Source: Chryseobacterium sp. SORGH_AS_0447
GTDB taxonomy: Bacteria > Bacteroidota > Bacteroidia > Flavobacteriales > Weeksellaceae
Length of the DNA stretch: 64,000 bases
Reading direction: 5' to 3'
Assembly (NCBI RefSeq): GCF_030818695.1
Contig: NZ_JAUTAR010000001.1
Coordinates: 2,412,501-2,476,500 of the forward strand
This document shows, piece after piece, positions 46,015-55,674 of this stretch; within the stretch, counting starts at the first letter, position 1, and each line of letters starts with the position of its first letter. Position numbers and translations under genes: made by a program. The notes under the pieces are model-generated. The model was not told the DNA's origin. It worked only from the letters and a program-made list of their open reading frames with translations, and did no database searches.

Positions 46015-47055
46015 ATGCGTTTTTTTAAGATCATAGCGGTATTTGTTGTTTTGCTGGTCGGGGCTTATGCGGCTTCGATGTACTATTTTGTAGACGAGAG
46101 CAAAGATTTCAAAATAGAAAAAGAGATCGATTATCCTCTGGAAAAAGTCTTTTTACAGTTCAACAACCTGCAGCATTTCACACGCTGGAACAACTTCTTT
46201 ACGAGTTCTAAATCCGTTGATATTGACTATTATACGCCTTATGAAGGGCAGGGCAGTTCCATCAGCTATGCAGATTCCAAAAACGACACCGATGGGGAGA
46301 TGTTTATTCGGTACGAAAACCCAAACAAATCGCTCCGGTATCAGCTTTTCGAAGACCGGAATGAAAGTCCGACGGTTGTTGATGTTAAGTTTAAAGCGCT
46401 GTCTGCGGATAAAACGAAAATCACTTGGGTGGTACATACGCCGAAATTATCTGTTCTGCGAAGAGTGGAAAACTTCTGGACAGAAGACCGCTTTGCTGAA
46501 AACATCGATAAAAGCATGGCCAACCTGAAAAATGTTCTCGGTAATAAAGTAGAGAAAGACAACCAGATGGCCGCCATCAAATACGACAGCATTATGGTTG
46601 AAAATGAGGAGGAAAAACTGCTCCTGGGCATCAATGTAAGCGCTTCCAACAAGAAAGATGCGCTGTACAAAAATATCGTGATGAATTATAATAAAATTTA
46701 TAATTACACCACGATGGATTTAGGCAAAAAAGAAGATGAGTTCGGCTATCCGGTTCTGGTAACGGATGCGGATAATTACAAAGACAAAGAAGTCTCGTAT
46801 TTCCTGGGAATTCCACTCTCTAAAAAATTCGGCGTTACCGACAATAATTTCAGCTTCAGGACGCTTAATCCTGCGCAGAATTATGTGATGTATTATAAGG
46901 GAAATTATGCCGGAAGGGTGAAAGCGATACAACAATTAATCCAGAAAGCCAAGAAAGATGAGATGCGTTTTAATGATATTCGTCAGACTTTTCTAGAACG
47001 CCCTATGGAAGAGCAGGATGTCAATATGAAACTCTCATTATCAGTATTTAAGTAA
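46015..47055 (+). CDS. SRPBCC family membrane-anchored protein
   Basis: This 346-residue protein has an N-terminal membrane anchor (residues 4-22, IIAVFVVLLVGAYAASM). A START/polyketide-cyclase-like SRPBCC domain follows at about 35-165 (EIDYPLEKVFLQFNNLQHFTRWNNF). The remaining 170 residues resemble the GyrI-like effector domain that often accompanies SRPBCC domains in Bacteroidota. These domains bind hydrophobic ligands in a deep pocket; the ligand here is unknown. The C-terminal assignment is tentative. Confidence 0.8.
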   Translation: MRFFKIIAVFVVLLVGAYAASMYYFVDESKDFKIEKEIDYPLEKVFLQFNNLQHFTRWNNFFTSSKSVDIDYYTPYEGQGSSISYADSKNDTDGEMFIRYENPNKSLRYQLFEDRNESPTVVDVKFKALSADKTKITWVVHTPKLSVLRRVENFWTEDRFAENIDKSMANLKNVLGNKVEKDNQMAAIKYDSIMVENEEEKLLLGINVSASNKKDALYKNIVMNYNKIYNYTTMDLGKKEDEFGYPVLVTDADNYKDKEVSYFLGIPLSKKFGVTDNNFSFRTLNPAQNYVMYYKGNYAGRVKAIQQLIQKAKKDEMRFNDIRQTFLERPMEEQDVNMKLSLSVFK

Positions 47056-47114
47056 TTAAATATTTTATACTTTTTTTAATAGTTTAAAGGCTGTTCCAAG
47101 TCGGTTTTTTTTAT

Positions 47115-47122
47115 TAAATTTG
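47115..47122 (+). promoter_or_regulatory. sucA: Candidate -7 element for sucA
   Basis: TAAATTTG matches TAnnTTTG and lies 46 nt before the sucA start. No TTG is found at the usual distance. Confidence 0.4.
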
Positions 47123-47168
47123 AAGCTTAATTCGACAAACAAATTTTAATAACAGATAAACTGTAATA

Positions 47169-49984
47169 ATGGACAGATTTTCATTCCTAAACGCAGCTCA
47201 TTCTCAGTTAATTGAGGATTTATACCAACAGTACTTAAAATATCCGGACTCTTTGGAACCATCATGGAAAGCCTTCTTTCAGGGCTTTGATTTTGCTTTG
47301 GAGAACTACGGAGACGATGATCAGGTTCAATATGTTCAGGCTCCGGCCGCTTCCGCTCCTGTAGTACAGCAGGCTGCACAGGCCGCATCAAACGGAGAGG
47401 TTCCGGAACACATCAAAAAGGAATTTAAGGTAGTAAATCTGATTGAGGCGTACAGGACGAGAGGCCATTTGTTTACAAAAACAAACCCTGTTAGGGAAAG
47501 AAGACACTATACACCGACCCTGGACATCGAAAACTTCGGTCTGGACAAATCGGATTTAAATACAAAATTCAACTGTGCGGTTGAGACGGGGATGAAAGGC
47601 CCGGCTACCTTGCAGGAACTGATTTCGCATCTTGAAAACATCTACTGCGATTCGATCGGGGTGGAGTATATGCACATCAACAATGTAGAAGAAAAAGACT
47701 ACATCAAGCAATGGCTGCAGGTGAACGAAAACCACCCGAACCTTTCCGCCAACGAAAAAACGGAAATTTTACTAAAATTAAATCAGGCCGTAGCGTTTGA
47801 AAACTATCTTCATACAAAATTTGTCGGGCAAAAGAGATTCTCACTGGAAGGAGGGGAAACCCTAATTCCTGCGTTGGACCAGTTGATCACAAGATCTTCC
47901 CAGTTAGGCGTGGATGAGGTTGTTTTAGGAATGGCCCACAGAGGAAGACTGAACGTGCTGACCAATATTTTCGGAAAATCGTACAAGCAGATCTTCTCGG
48001 AATTCGAAGGAAAACCGAATTTGAAGAAGATGTATTCTCCGGAGACGTTAAGTATCACTTGGGTTCATCCAAAAAAATCAAAACGGCTTCAGGAGAGGAA
48101 GTTGCCATTAACCTGACGCCTAACCCATCTCACCTTGAAACGGTAGCCGCCCTTGTAGAAGGAATCTGCCGTGCAAAAGTGGATGATAAATACAAAGACT
48201 ATTCTAAAGTTCTACCCATCATTATTCATGGTGATGGCGCATTAGCAGGGCAGGGTATTGCTTACGAAGTTGCCCAGATGATGACTTTGGAAGGATACAA
48301 AACGGGCGGAACCGTTCATATTGTGGTGAACAACCAGGTTTCATTTACCACTAATTATATGGATGCAAGATCTTCAACTTATTGTACCGATGTTGCAAAA
48401 GTTACGGAATCTCCTGTAATGCACGTGAATGCAGATGATGCGGAAGCAGTAGTGCATGCGATCCATTTCGCTGCTGATTTCAGAGCGAAGTTTGGTAAAG
48501 ATGTGTATATCGATCTGTTAGGGTATAGAAAATACGGTCACAACGAAGGGGATGAACCTAGATTTACACAGCCTAATTTGTATAAAACAATTTCTAAACA
48601 CCCGAATCCACGAGAAATTTATAAAGATAAATTGTTAAAAGATAACGTTACTTCAAATGATGTTATCGCTAAAATGGAAACGGAATTCAAGGCGCTTTTG
48701 GATAAGGATTTCGATGCATCGAAAGAAATTGAGAAAAACGTAATGGATGTATTCATGGCGGACGATTGGACAAATTATCCTATTGCTAAAAGAGGAGCGG
48801 TTCAGCAGCCTGTAGATACGAAGTTTGATCTTGAAAAGCTGAAAGAACTGGCTCTTAAAATGTCTACCCTTCCGGCTGATAAAAAGTTCCTGAATAAAAT
48901 CACGAGACTTTTCGAGAACAGAACTAAAGCCATCGAAGGAAACTCTTTGGACTGGGCACTAGGAGAATGGTTAGCTTACGCAACGCTTCTTGTGGAAGGC
49001 CATAATGTAAGAATTTCCGGTGAAGATGTGGAAAGGGGAACATTCTCTCACAGACACGCTGTTGTAAAAACGGAAGATACGGAAGAAGAATACATCCCGT
49101 TAAGACATGTTTCCGAAAACAGATTTGATGTTTACAACTCGCACCTTTCAGAATATGGGGTTTTAGGTTTCGATTACGGCTATGCTATGGCTTCTCCAAA
49201 TACCTTAACGATCTGGGAAGCACAGTTCGGGGATTTCGTAAACGGAGCCCAGATTATTGTAGACCAATATTTAGCCGCCGCAGAGGAAAAATGGAAGATC
49301 CAGGACGGTCTGGTAATGCTGTTGCCTCACGGTTCGGAAGGGCAGGGAGCAGAACACTCTTCTGCAAGACTTGAAAGATTCCTGACACTTTGTGCGAACG
49401 AAAATATGGTAGTGGCGAATATTACTTCTCCGGCAAACTATTTCCACCTGTTGAGAAGACAGCTAAAATGGGCATTCAGAAAACCATTGATCGTGATGAG
49501 CCCGAAATCATTGCTAAGACATCCGAAAGTAGTTTCTCCGCTTGAAGATTTTGCAACAGGAAGTTTCCAGCCGATCCTTGACGATCCTACCGCAGATGCT
49601 GCAAAAATTGAAAAATTAGTACTTTGCTCCGGTAAGCTGTATTTCGAATTACTGGCTAAAAAAGAAGAGTTGAATGCTGAAAACATAGCATTGGTAAGAT
49701 TCGAACAGTTGTATCCGCTTCAGACGGATGCTATCGAAGCGATCTTCGAAAAATATTCCAACAGAAAAGAAATCGTGTGGGCTCAGGAAGAACCTGAAAA
49801 CATGGGAGCATGGTCTTACATCCTGAGAAACTTCAGAGATACGGGAATCCAGGTAATCGCTCCGGTACCAAGCGGTGCTCCGGCTCCGGGAAGCCACAAA
49901 ATGTTTGAGAAAAACCAGAATGCAGTAATCAACAGGGTATTCGATAGAAACGATACTCCGGTGAAAAGACCTGTAACCGCTTAA
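47169..49984 (+). pseudogene. sucA: 2-oxoglutarate dehydrogenase E1, one frameshift
   Basis: Two frames together encode a complete SucA of about 937 residues. The first runs from 47169 to about 48011 and then drifts into nonsense ending at 48116. The second carries on from about 48014 to 49984. Both frames are homologous through the join: EFEGK, then EFEEDVFSGDVKYHLG. One missing A in the AAAA run at 48011-48014 would restore GGA AAA ACC GAA. The enzyme is the thiamine diphosphate-dependent first component of the 2-oxoglutarate dehydrogenase complex; GMAHRGRLNVL and the GDGALAGQG...NN thiamine motif are present. As it is a core TCA cycle gene with sucB intact behind it, a sequencing error is at least as likely as real loss. 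Confidence 0.93.
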
Positions 49985-50021
49985 TAGAAATAATAATCAA
50001 TAAAAAAATAAAAAATACGAT

Positions 50022-51287
50022 ATGTCAGTTTTAGAAATGAAAGTTCCTTCACCGGGCGAATCAATTACAGAAGTTGAAATTGCAACCTGGCTTGTAAAAG
50101 ATGGGGATTATGTAGAAAAAGACCAACCCATTGCTGAAGTAGATTCAGACAAAGCTACTCTAGAATTGCCTGCTGAGCAAAGTGGTGTTATCACTTTGAA
50201 AGCTGAAGAAGGTGACGTGGTACAGGTAGGACAGGTAGTTTGTTTAATCGATATGGATGCTAAAAAGCCTGAAGGAGGAGCTGCCCCTGCTGCTGAAGCT
50301 CCAAAACAGGAAGAAGCTCCGAAAGCGGCTGCTCCTGCGCCACAGGAAGCTCCAAAGCCAGCTGCTCAACCGGCTCCGGCGGCGGCTGCCCAGACTTATG
50401 CTACCGGTGCTCCATCTCCTGCTGCTAAGAAGATCCTTGACGAAAAAGGAATGGATGCAGCACAGGTTTCAGGAAGCGGAAGAGACGGAAGAATTACAAA
50501 ATCTGACGCAGAACTGGCAGCAGTTCCTGCATTGGGAGGAAACCCGGTAACGGCTACAGGTTCCCGAACTACTACTACAACAAAACTTTCAGTTCTTAGA
50601 AGAAAAATCGCTCAGAGATTGGTTTCTGTAAAAAATGAAACGGCGATGTTGACGACTTTCAACGAAGTTGATATGTCTGAAATCTTCAGATTAAGAAAAC
50701 AATATAAAGAAGAATTTGCTCAGAGACACGGGGTAGGCCTTGGTTTCATGTCTTTCTTCACGAAAGCGGTAACAAGAGCATTGCAGCTGTATCCGGATGT
50801 AAATGCATCGATCGACGGAGATTTCAAAGTAAATTATGATTTCTGTGATATTTCAATTGCCGTTTCAGGTCCTAAAGGACTAATGGTTCCGGTATTGAGA
50901 AATGCTGAAAATATGTCTTTTGCTGGTGTTGAAGCCAACATCAAAGATCTTGCGGTAAAAGTAAGAGACGGAAAAATCACGGTTGACGAAATGACAGGCG
51001 GTACATTTACCATTACAAACGGGGGTACTTTCGGGTCTATGTTGTCTACACCGATCATCAACCCACCTCAATCCGCAATCCTGGGAATGCACAACATTAT
51101 CCAAAGACCGGTTGCAGTAGACGGGCAGGTAGTAATTCGTCCGATGATGTATGTAGCTATGTCTTATGACCACCGAATCATCGATGGAAAAGAATCTGTA
51201 GGATTCCTGGTAGCGGTAAAAGAAGCGATCGACAATCCGGTTGAAATCCTGATGAATGGGGACGAAAGAAAAGGTCTCGGATTGTAA
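50022..51287 (+). CDS. sucB: 2-oxoglutarate dehydrogenase E2 (dihydrolipoyl succinyltransferase)
   Basis: This 421-residue protein has an N-terminal lipoyl domain with the modified lysine K44 in DSDKATLEL, a long Ala/Pro-rich linker (about 85-130), an E3-binding domain ([20 protein letters not shown]) and a C-terminal acyltransferase domain with the catalytic SYDHRIIDG. It moves the succinyl group from E1 to CoA. It starts 37 bp after sucA on the same strand, so the two form one operon that ends at the hairpin at 51319. Confidence 0.97.
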   Translation: MSVLEMKVPSPGESITEVEIATWLVKDGDYVEKDQPIAEVDSDKATLELPAEQSGVITLKAEEGDVVQVGQVVCLIDMDAKKPEGGAAPAAEAPKQEEAPKAAAPAPQEAPKPAAQPAPAAAAQTYATGAPSPAAKKILDEKGMDAAQVSGSGRDGRITKSDAELAAVPALGGNPVTATGSRTTTTTKLSVLRRKIAQRLVSVKNETAMLTTFNEVDMSEIFRLRKQYKEEFAQRHGVGLGFMSFFTKAVTRALQLYPDVNASIDGDFKVNYDFCDISIAVSGPKGLMVPVLRNAENMSFAGVEANIKDLAVKVRDGKITVDEMTGGTFTITNGGTFGSMLSTPIINPPQSAILGMHNIIQRPVAVDGQVVIRPMMYVAMSYDHRIIDGKESVGFLVAVKEAIDNPVEILMNGDERKGLGL

Positions 51288-51318
51288 GATTAAAAAACAA
51301 TTACATTATAAATTTCAG

Positions 51319-51346
51319 ATCTCGCCCCAAAAAGGCGAGATTTTTG
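51319..51346 (+). terminator. sucAB terminator
   Basis: ATCTCGCC (51319-51326) and GGCGAGAT (51334-51341) form a perfect 8-bp stem with a 7-nt loop and a following T run. It lies inside the longest possible apaG frame, which argues for the downstream apaG start at 51370. Confidence 0.88.
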
Positions 51347-51369
51347 TATCTTTTATAGTAAATACTAAG

Positions 51370-51759
51370 ATGATGTTCTCAAAAATGACTTCCAATATCA
51401 AAGTTTCAGTAGTTCCTGAATACGATACCAAAAACAGTTATCCCTCTGAAAACCGTTACGTTTTCAAGTATAATATAACGATCGAAAACGATGGTACTTT
51501 TCCGATTAAGATCCTTAAAAGAAAATGGCTGATTTTTGATGTCGGTTTCGGCTACACCGAAATCACCGGAGATGGTGTGATCGGGCTTACCCCTGAGATT
51601 GCCAACGGCGAAAATTTCACTTATTTTTCAAATGTGATGCTCCGTTCCGGTGTAGGGAATATGAGCGGAAAATACCTGGTTAGAAACATGGACACCCAGG
51701 AAAACTTTGAAATAGATATTCCTAAATTCAATCTTTTAGCGGAAGTATTAAGCAATTAA
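51370..51759 (+). CDS. apaG: ApaG family protein (Co2+/Mg2+ efflux-associated)
   Basis: This protein of 129 residues is a single fibronectin-like beta sandwich of the ApaG/DUF525 family, with YNITIENDGTFPIKILKRKW and GVIGLTPEI and a final GKYLVRN segment. The role in Co2+ resistance and Mg2+ transport comes from enterobacterial genetics and is not certain here. The frame is open back to 51256, but that start overlaps sucB and would span its terminator, so I place the start at the tandem ATG at 51370; 51385 is another option. Confidence 0.9.
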   Translation: MMFSKMTSNIKVSVVPEYDTKNSYPSENRYVFKYNITIENDGTFPIKILKRKWLIFDVGFGYTEITGDGVIGLTPEIANGENFTYFSNVMLRSGVGNMSGKYLVRNMDTQENFEIDIPKFNLLAEVLSN

Positions 51760-51813
51760 TCTATAATTATTCCGAGTTGGGATTGTTATTGTTAAAGTAA
51801 TATTATTTTGATT

Positions 51814-51846
51814 ACTGTTAAAAAAGCATTTAATTACTTTAACAGT
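51814..51846. terminator. Weak AT-rich hairpin between apaG and the exonuclease gene
   Basis: ACTGTTAAA (51814-51822) and TTTAACAGT (51838-51846) are perfect 9-bp inverted repeats around a 15-nt loop between convergent genes. It could terminate either strand, but the stem is AT-rich. Confidence 0.4.
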
Positions 51847-51870
51847 TATCTGCAATATATTCCTGAGGGA

Positions 51871-52425
51871 CTAAAGTTTTTTGATTTTTAATTTCATAAA
51901 ATCCACCACTTCTTCATTGCTCGTCAAAAACAGCTTTTCAAAAGCCAGTAACGATATTTTTGCACACACTTCGGCATCGGCGCCGGCCCGGTGATGATTA
52001 AAACTGATCTGATGATATTCCGCCAGATGTTTCAAACCATATCTCGGCAGGTAATTCCATGACTTTTTAGCCAGCTGTATACTGCAAAGATAGTTGAGCT
52101 TCGGAGTAAACATTCCGTAGTGGTTCAGGCATCCCCGCAGAACTCCGGCATCAAAACCCGCATTATGCGCAATCATCAGTGTCCCATACATCATTTCCTC
52201 CACTTCATACCAGATTTCATCGAAAGTAGGTGCATCTTTCACGTCATCCGGAACAATTCCGTGAACATCTACATTAAATGGGCTGAAATACGGAAAACTC
52301 GGCGGTTTAATCAGCCATGTTTTCGTCTCCACGATCTTAGAATCCTGTACAATACAAATACCCAGCTCACACGCAGAATTTTTCTCGTGTGTTGCCGTTT
52401 CGAAATCAATTGCACAAAAATCCAT
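51871..52425 (-). CDS. 3'-5' exonuclease (DnaQ-like, DEDDh)
   Basis: This 184-residue protein is a DnaQ-type exonuclease. Exo I is AIDFETATHEK (D7 and E9), Exo II lies in the IAHNAGFDAGVL segment, and Exo III is the HHRAGADAEVCAKISL segment with the histidine and aspartate of the DEDDh group. Free-standing enzymes of this kind include the DNA polymerase III epsilon proofreading subunit and RNA exonucleases. No polymerase gene is adjacent. The function is a metal-dependent 3'-5' exonuclease on DNA or RNA; the exact substrate is not fixed. Confidence 0.9.
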   Translation of the reverse strand: MDFCAIDFETATHEKNSACELGICIVQDSKIVETKTWLIKPPSFPYFSPFNVDVHGIVPDDVKDAPTFDEIWYEVEEMMYGTLMIAHNAGFDAGVLRGCLNHYGMFTPKLNYLCSIQLAKKSWNYLPRYGLKHLAEYHQISFNHHRAGADAEVCAKISLLAFEKLFLTSNEEVVDFMKLKIKKL

Positions 52426-52472
52426 TTATTTTAATTTAAATTAATAATTTATGATAAGAAATTTATTTAAAA

Positions 52473-53090
52473 TTAATAAGTCTTTACTTTTATAAAAATT
52501 GTTTTCTTTTCGGCTTGAGTTTTTGAAATATTACTGATTTCTGATGCAAATTTTTCTTTCAGATCATCAAAACTAAAAAAATCTTCGTCTGCAACAGTAA
52601 TTTTAAAAGTTGTTGCAGAGCTATCATCTTCGGAGTTGTAAGTCGATTCTTTTGAGATCGTGCCGTGTGTAATTTTTTTATTTAAATAAGACTCTAAGTT
52701 TATAATTTTTGATCGGTCAGCTTTGGAATTAATATTAATTTGAAAATTATCACCATTAATTCCTTGTTTCAATCTGATCAAATAGACTGAATTTTTTTTG
52801 AAATTTAATTTTTTCCCACTTAATCCAATTTTTCCATCTATTATCTTATAAGAAGCTTTTGTCGCTGGTACAGAAGACTTTTCGGTATTGAAATCAATAT
52901 CGTTCAATATACCGGAAAAGGAATATAATTCAAATTCAATTGGAGAGTCACTGTTCAATAATTCTTTACTTTTTTCGGAGATAATTGTATAGCTGCAACT
53001 CTTATCGATTGTAATCCAATTATTCTTCTGTGCAAAACTTAATTGAAAAATAAGAATAAATATTAAAGATAATCTGCTTAATATTTTCAT
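52473..53090 (-). CDS. Hypothetical secreted protein
   Basis: From the ATG at 53090 this is a 205-residue protein with a signal peptide (MKILSRLSLIFILIFQLSFA). The mature part is lysine- and serine-rich, strand-rich and has no motif I can name. The stop of the glycosyltransferase gene overlaps this start by one base (TAATG), so translation is coupled. A longer frame reaches back to 53273, but it would be a shadow of the glycosyltransferase gene. It is probably a periplasmic protein of the cell envelope. Confidence 0.75.
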   Translation of the reverse strand: MKILSRLSLIFILIFQLSFAQKNNWITIDKSCSYTIISEKSKELLNSDSPIEFELYSFSGILNDIDFNTEKSSVPATKASYKIIDGKIGLSGKKLNFKKNSVYLIRLKQGINGDNFQININSKADRSKIINLESYLNKKITHGTISKESTYNSEDDSSATTFKITVADEDFFSFDDLKEKFASEISNISKTQAEKKTIFIKVKTY

Positions 53091-54058
53091 TATAAAAAGT
53101 GTTTGAAGATGAGCCACTCTGTTTGATAAAACCGGTTTTTCTGATATTTCTGTCTGCGTTTCCAGCTTCCGGCCGCATATCCGTAAAAACTGAAATGCGC
53201 TTTCAGCACCGCTATAAAATGCGGAAACCCCAATTTTACACCGAAGTAAACCCCAGCGAATCCGTCCAGGCACAGCCTTAAAAAAATGATTCCGATCAGT
53301 CTTGGGAATGGAGCATTCTTTACCACCATGGAAAGGTTATTCCGGATATTCAGGAACGTCTTTTTCGGGCTCTGCTTATTTAGGGTACCACCGCCGACAT
53401 GATAGACTGCGGATTTCCATGTATAAAAAATCTTTCTTCCGGAATTAATCAGCCTCCAGCAAAGATCGATCTCCTCCTGATGGGCAAAAAACCGTTCGTC
53501 AAACCCCTTCTGATCCCAGAAGTCTTTCGAACGGATGAAAAAGCAGCAACCCGATGCCCAGAAAATTTCTGATTCATCGTTATATTGGCCTCTATCTTCT
53601 TCCAGATCATCAAAGACCCTTCCTCTGCAGTACGGATAGCCGAGATTATCAATCAGCCCTCCGGCCGCACCGGCAAATTCAAAAGATTTTCTATTAGTAA
53701 ATGATAAAATTTTAGGTTGAATAGCGGCGATCGAACTGTCTTTCTCAAACAATTGCAGGATAGGTTCCGTCCAGCCTTCAGTAACTTCTACGTCGGAATT
53801 CAGTAGGCAGTAAAATTCATGATCGATCTGCTTTAATCCTTCATTATAACCGCCGGCAAAGCCATAGTTTTGATCGTTTTCAATGATTCTGACCGTAGGA
53901 AACCTTTCCTTTAAAAACTGCACAGAATCGTCTGTTGAGAGGTTGTCGATTACATAAACATCCGAACCCTGAGAAAACTGTATCACGCCGGGTAAGAACT
54001 TTTCGAGCCACTCTTTTCCGTTCCAGTTCAAAATGACAACCGCTAATTTTTTCAACAT
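53090..54058 (-). CDS. Glycosyltransferase family 2
   Basis: From the ATG at 54058 the protein has about 322 residues and starts KKLAVVILNWNGKEWLEKFL, the typical GT2 opening. The conserved acidic motif is LLNSDVEV (N-S-D), followed by a long GT-A fold and a C-terminal region with hydrophobic stretches. Such enzymes extend cell-surface polysaccharides or glycolipids from nucleotide sugars. The frame is open to 54085, but that start would overlap the acyltransferase gene by 20 nt, so I prefer 54058. It forms a transcription unit with the lysophospholipid acyltransferase gene upstream. Confidence 0.9.
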   Translation of the reverse strand: MLKKLAVVILNWNGKEWLEKFLPGVIQFSQGSDVYVIDNLSTDDSVQFLKERFPTVRIIENDQNYGFAGGYNEGLKQIDHEFYCLLNSDVEVTEGWTEPILQLFEKDSSIAAIQPKILSFTNRKSFEFAGAAGGLIDNLGYPYCRGRVFDDLEEDRGQYNDESEIFWASGCCFFIRSKDFWDQKGFDERFFAHQEEIDLCWRLINSGRKIFYTWKSAVYHVGGGTLNKQSPKKTFLNIRNNLSMVVKNAPFPRLIGIIFLRLCLDGFAGVYFGVKLGFPHFIAVLKAHFSFYGYAAGSWKRRQKYQKNRFYQTEWLIFKHFL

Positions 54059-54065
54059 GGGAAAG

Positions 54066-54950
54066 TTATATTTTTTCTGAATCAAATTTTTTAATCGAAT
54101 CCTGGTATTTCCATTTCCGGTGCGACCACAGATAATTATCTGGACGCTTATGCAAAGTATTCTCCAGGAGTTTATGGAATTTTCTTACCACTTCATTCTC
54201 CGTGAATTTTTCTCCGTCAGGATAAATCCGGTGGTAATTTACCTGGTAATATCCGCGTTTCACCTTTTTCATTTCGCAATAGATGAAGGCAAGGTCCATT
54301 CGGGTGGCCAATTTATCGTACCCAATGAATGCAGGCGTTCTCTGATTTAAAAATTCCAGACCGTACGTAACATGGGAAAAGTGCGGTGTCTGATCGGCAA
54401 CGAACATATAGGCCGAGTTTCCATCATTTTTGGATCTGAAAATATTTAAAATCACCTCATTGGCTTCGAGCGCTTCATTTCCGAATCGGCTGCGGACCTT
54501 TCTCATCTGGTTTTCCCAGAAATCATTATTTACCTTTCGGTATACCGGATGGCAGTGATCCTGTGGGATAAACCGGGCCATGGCATTGATCCATTCCCAA
54601 TTGAAAACGTGTCCTGCCAGCATGATAACGTTTTTACCTTCTGCTTTGGCATCGTGGAAGACCTGCTGGTTGATGTGCTGCATCCTTACTCGGGATTCCG
54701 TTTCAGAAATGGTAAAGGATTTAACGGTTTCCACAAGATAATCGGAGAAATTAAGATAGAATTTCTTTTTGATCTGCCTGATTTCCTTTTCCGTTTTTTC
54801 AGGAAAAGAATTCTTCAAATTCTGGGTAATGACATTTTCCCTGTAGGCAACGACATAGTAATTCAGAAAGAAAATAATATCTGAAAAGAGATAAAGAACT
54901 TTCAGCGGAAGTTTCGAGAGGAGATATAATATTTTGATAAGAAAATTCAT
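54066..54950 (-). CDS. Lipid A biosynthesis-type acyltransferase (LpxL/HtrB-like)
   Basis: This 294-residue protein has an N-terminal membrane helix (about 14-32) and the catalytic HX4E of lysophospholipid acyltransferases at H114-E119 (LAGHVFNWEW). It matches LpxL/HtrB-type enzymes that add secondary acyl chains to lipid A in the inner membrane. The residue order YRKVN and the ADQTPHFS segment are typical. It is 7 bp upstream of a glycosyltransferase, which fits a role in outer membrane glycolipid synthesis. Confidence 0.9.
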   Translation of the reverse strand: MNFLIKILYLLSKLPLKVLYLFSDIIFFLNYYVVAYRENVITQNLKNSFPEKTEKEIRQIKKKFYLNFSDYLVETVKSFTISETESRVRMQHINQQVFHDAKAEGKNVIMLAGHVFNWEWINAMARFIPQDHCHPVYRKVNNDFWENQMRKVRSRFGNEALEANEVILNIFRSKNDGNSAYMFVADQTPHFSHVTYGLEFLNQRTPAFIGYDKLATRMDLAFIYCEMKKVKRGYYQVNYHRIYPDGEKFTENEVVRKFHKLLENTLHKRPDNYLWSHRKWKYQDSIKKFDSEKI

Positions 54951-55029
54951 AAAACAGGCAAATTTACGTATAATAAAATTATGGTTCTATTTTTGCTGCC
55001 AATAAGTATTATTTTTTTATTTTTATGTT

Positions 55030-55599
55030 ATGAAAAAATTAATGGTAACAGCTTTTCTGGGATTCAGCCTTATCGCATTTTCCCAGGAACTAAAAGATAA
55101 ACCTCAATCCAAAGAAACGGATAAAGCTTTGTTGGTGAAAACCGAACACGCAGAGCTGGATGCAAAGAAAAAGGCAGCGGAGGAAAAAGCAAAACTTCCG
55201 AAGCCTTATGACCCGAAAGCAGATGCGGATAAAGACATCCAGAGTCTGATTGCAAAAGCAAAAGAGGAGAAGAAAAATATCATGATCCAGGCGGGTGGAA
55301 ACTGGTGTATCTGGTGTCTTAGATTCAACCAGTTTGTACAGACCACTCCCGAGCTGAAAAAGATCGTGGATGAGAATTACGAATATTACCACTTGAATTA
55401 TTCTCCTGAAAACAAAAATGAACAGATTTTTGCCAAATATGGGAATCCTGGAGACAAATTCGGTTATCCGGTTTTCATTATTCTGGATCAGAATGGAAAG
55501 ATGATCCACGTTCAGCAGAGCGACGTTCTGGAGGAAGGAAAAGGGTATAGCCTTGAAAAGGTAAAAGAGTTCTTCAATACATGGACGCCAAGATCATAA
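55030..55599 (+). CDS. Thioredoxin-fold protein with CxxC motif
   Basis: This 189-residue protein has a signal peptide (MKKLMVTAFLGFSLIAFS), a lysine-rich linker (about 22-68), then a thioredoxin fold with the active-site pair C93 and C96 in NWCIWCLRF. The spacing places it with exported thioredoxin-like proteins (thioredoxin_7 type) that act in the periplasm on disulfide bonds. A promoter-like TATTTTTG lies at 54988-54995. A strong terminator follows. Confidence 0.88.
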   Translation: MKKLMVTAFLGFSLIAFSQELKDKPQSKETDKALLVKTEHAELDAKKKAAEEKAKLPKPYDPKADADKDIQSLIAKAKEEKKNIMIQAGGNWCIWCLRFNQFVQTTPELKKIVDENYEYYHLNYSPENKNEQIFAKYGNPGDKFGYPVFIILDQNGKMIHVQQSDVLEEGKGYSLEKVKEFFNTWTPRS

Positions 55600-55618
55600 C
55601 AAGAAAAATCATAAAAAG

Positions 55619-55646
55619 AAAACCGGGAAGTGCTCCCGGTTTTTTT
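55619..55646 (+). terminator. Terminator of the thioredoxin-like gene
   Basis: AAACCGGGA (55620-55628) and TCCCGGTTT (55634-55642) form a 9-bp stem with a 5-nt loop and a run of T. Confidence 0.9.
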
Positions 55647-55674
55647 ATTAAGTATCTTTAGAAAGTTTATTATT

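Noticed and set aside
48011..48116. Programmed ribosomal frameshift in sucA
   Set aside because: No classical slippery heptamer or downstream pseudoknot was recognised, and SucA is not known to use frameshifting.
50257..50550. 97-codon plus-strand frame rich in Leu, Lys and Arg
   Set aside because: It is an out-of-frame reading of the Ala/Pro linker of sucB.
51256..51369. Longer N terminus for apaG
   Set aside because: It overlaps sucB and would span the sucAB terminator hairpin.
52473..53273. Longer N terminus for the secreted protein at 52473
   Set aside because: The extra residues are a shadow of the glycosyltransferase gene; the signal peptide begins at the ATG at 53090.
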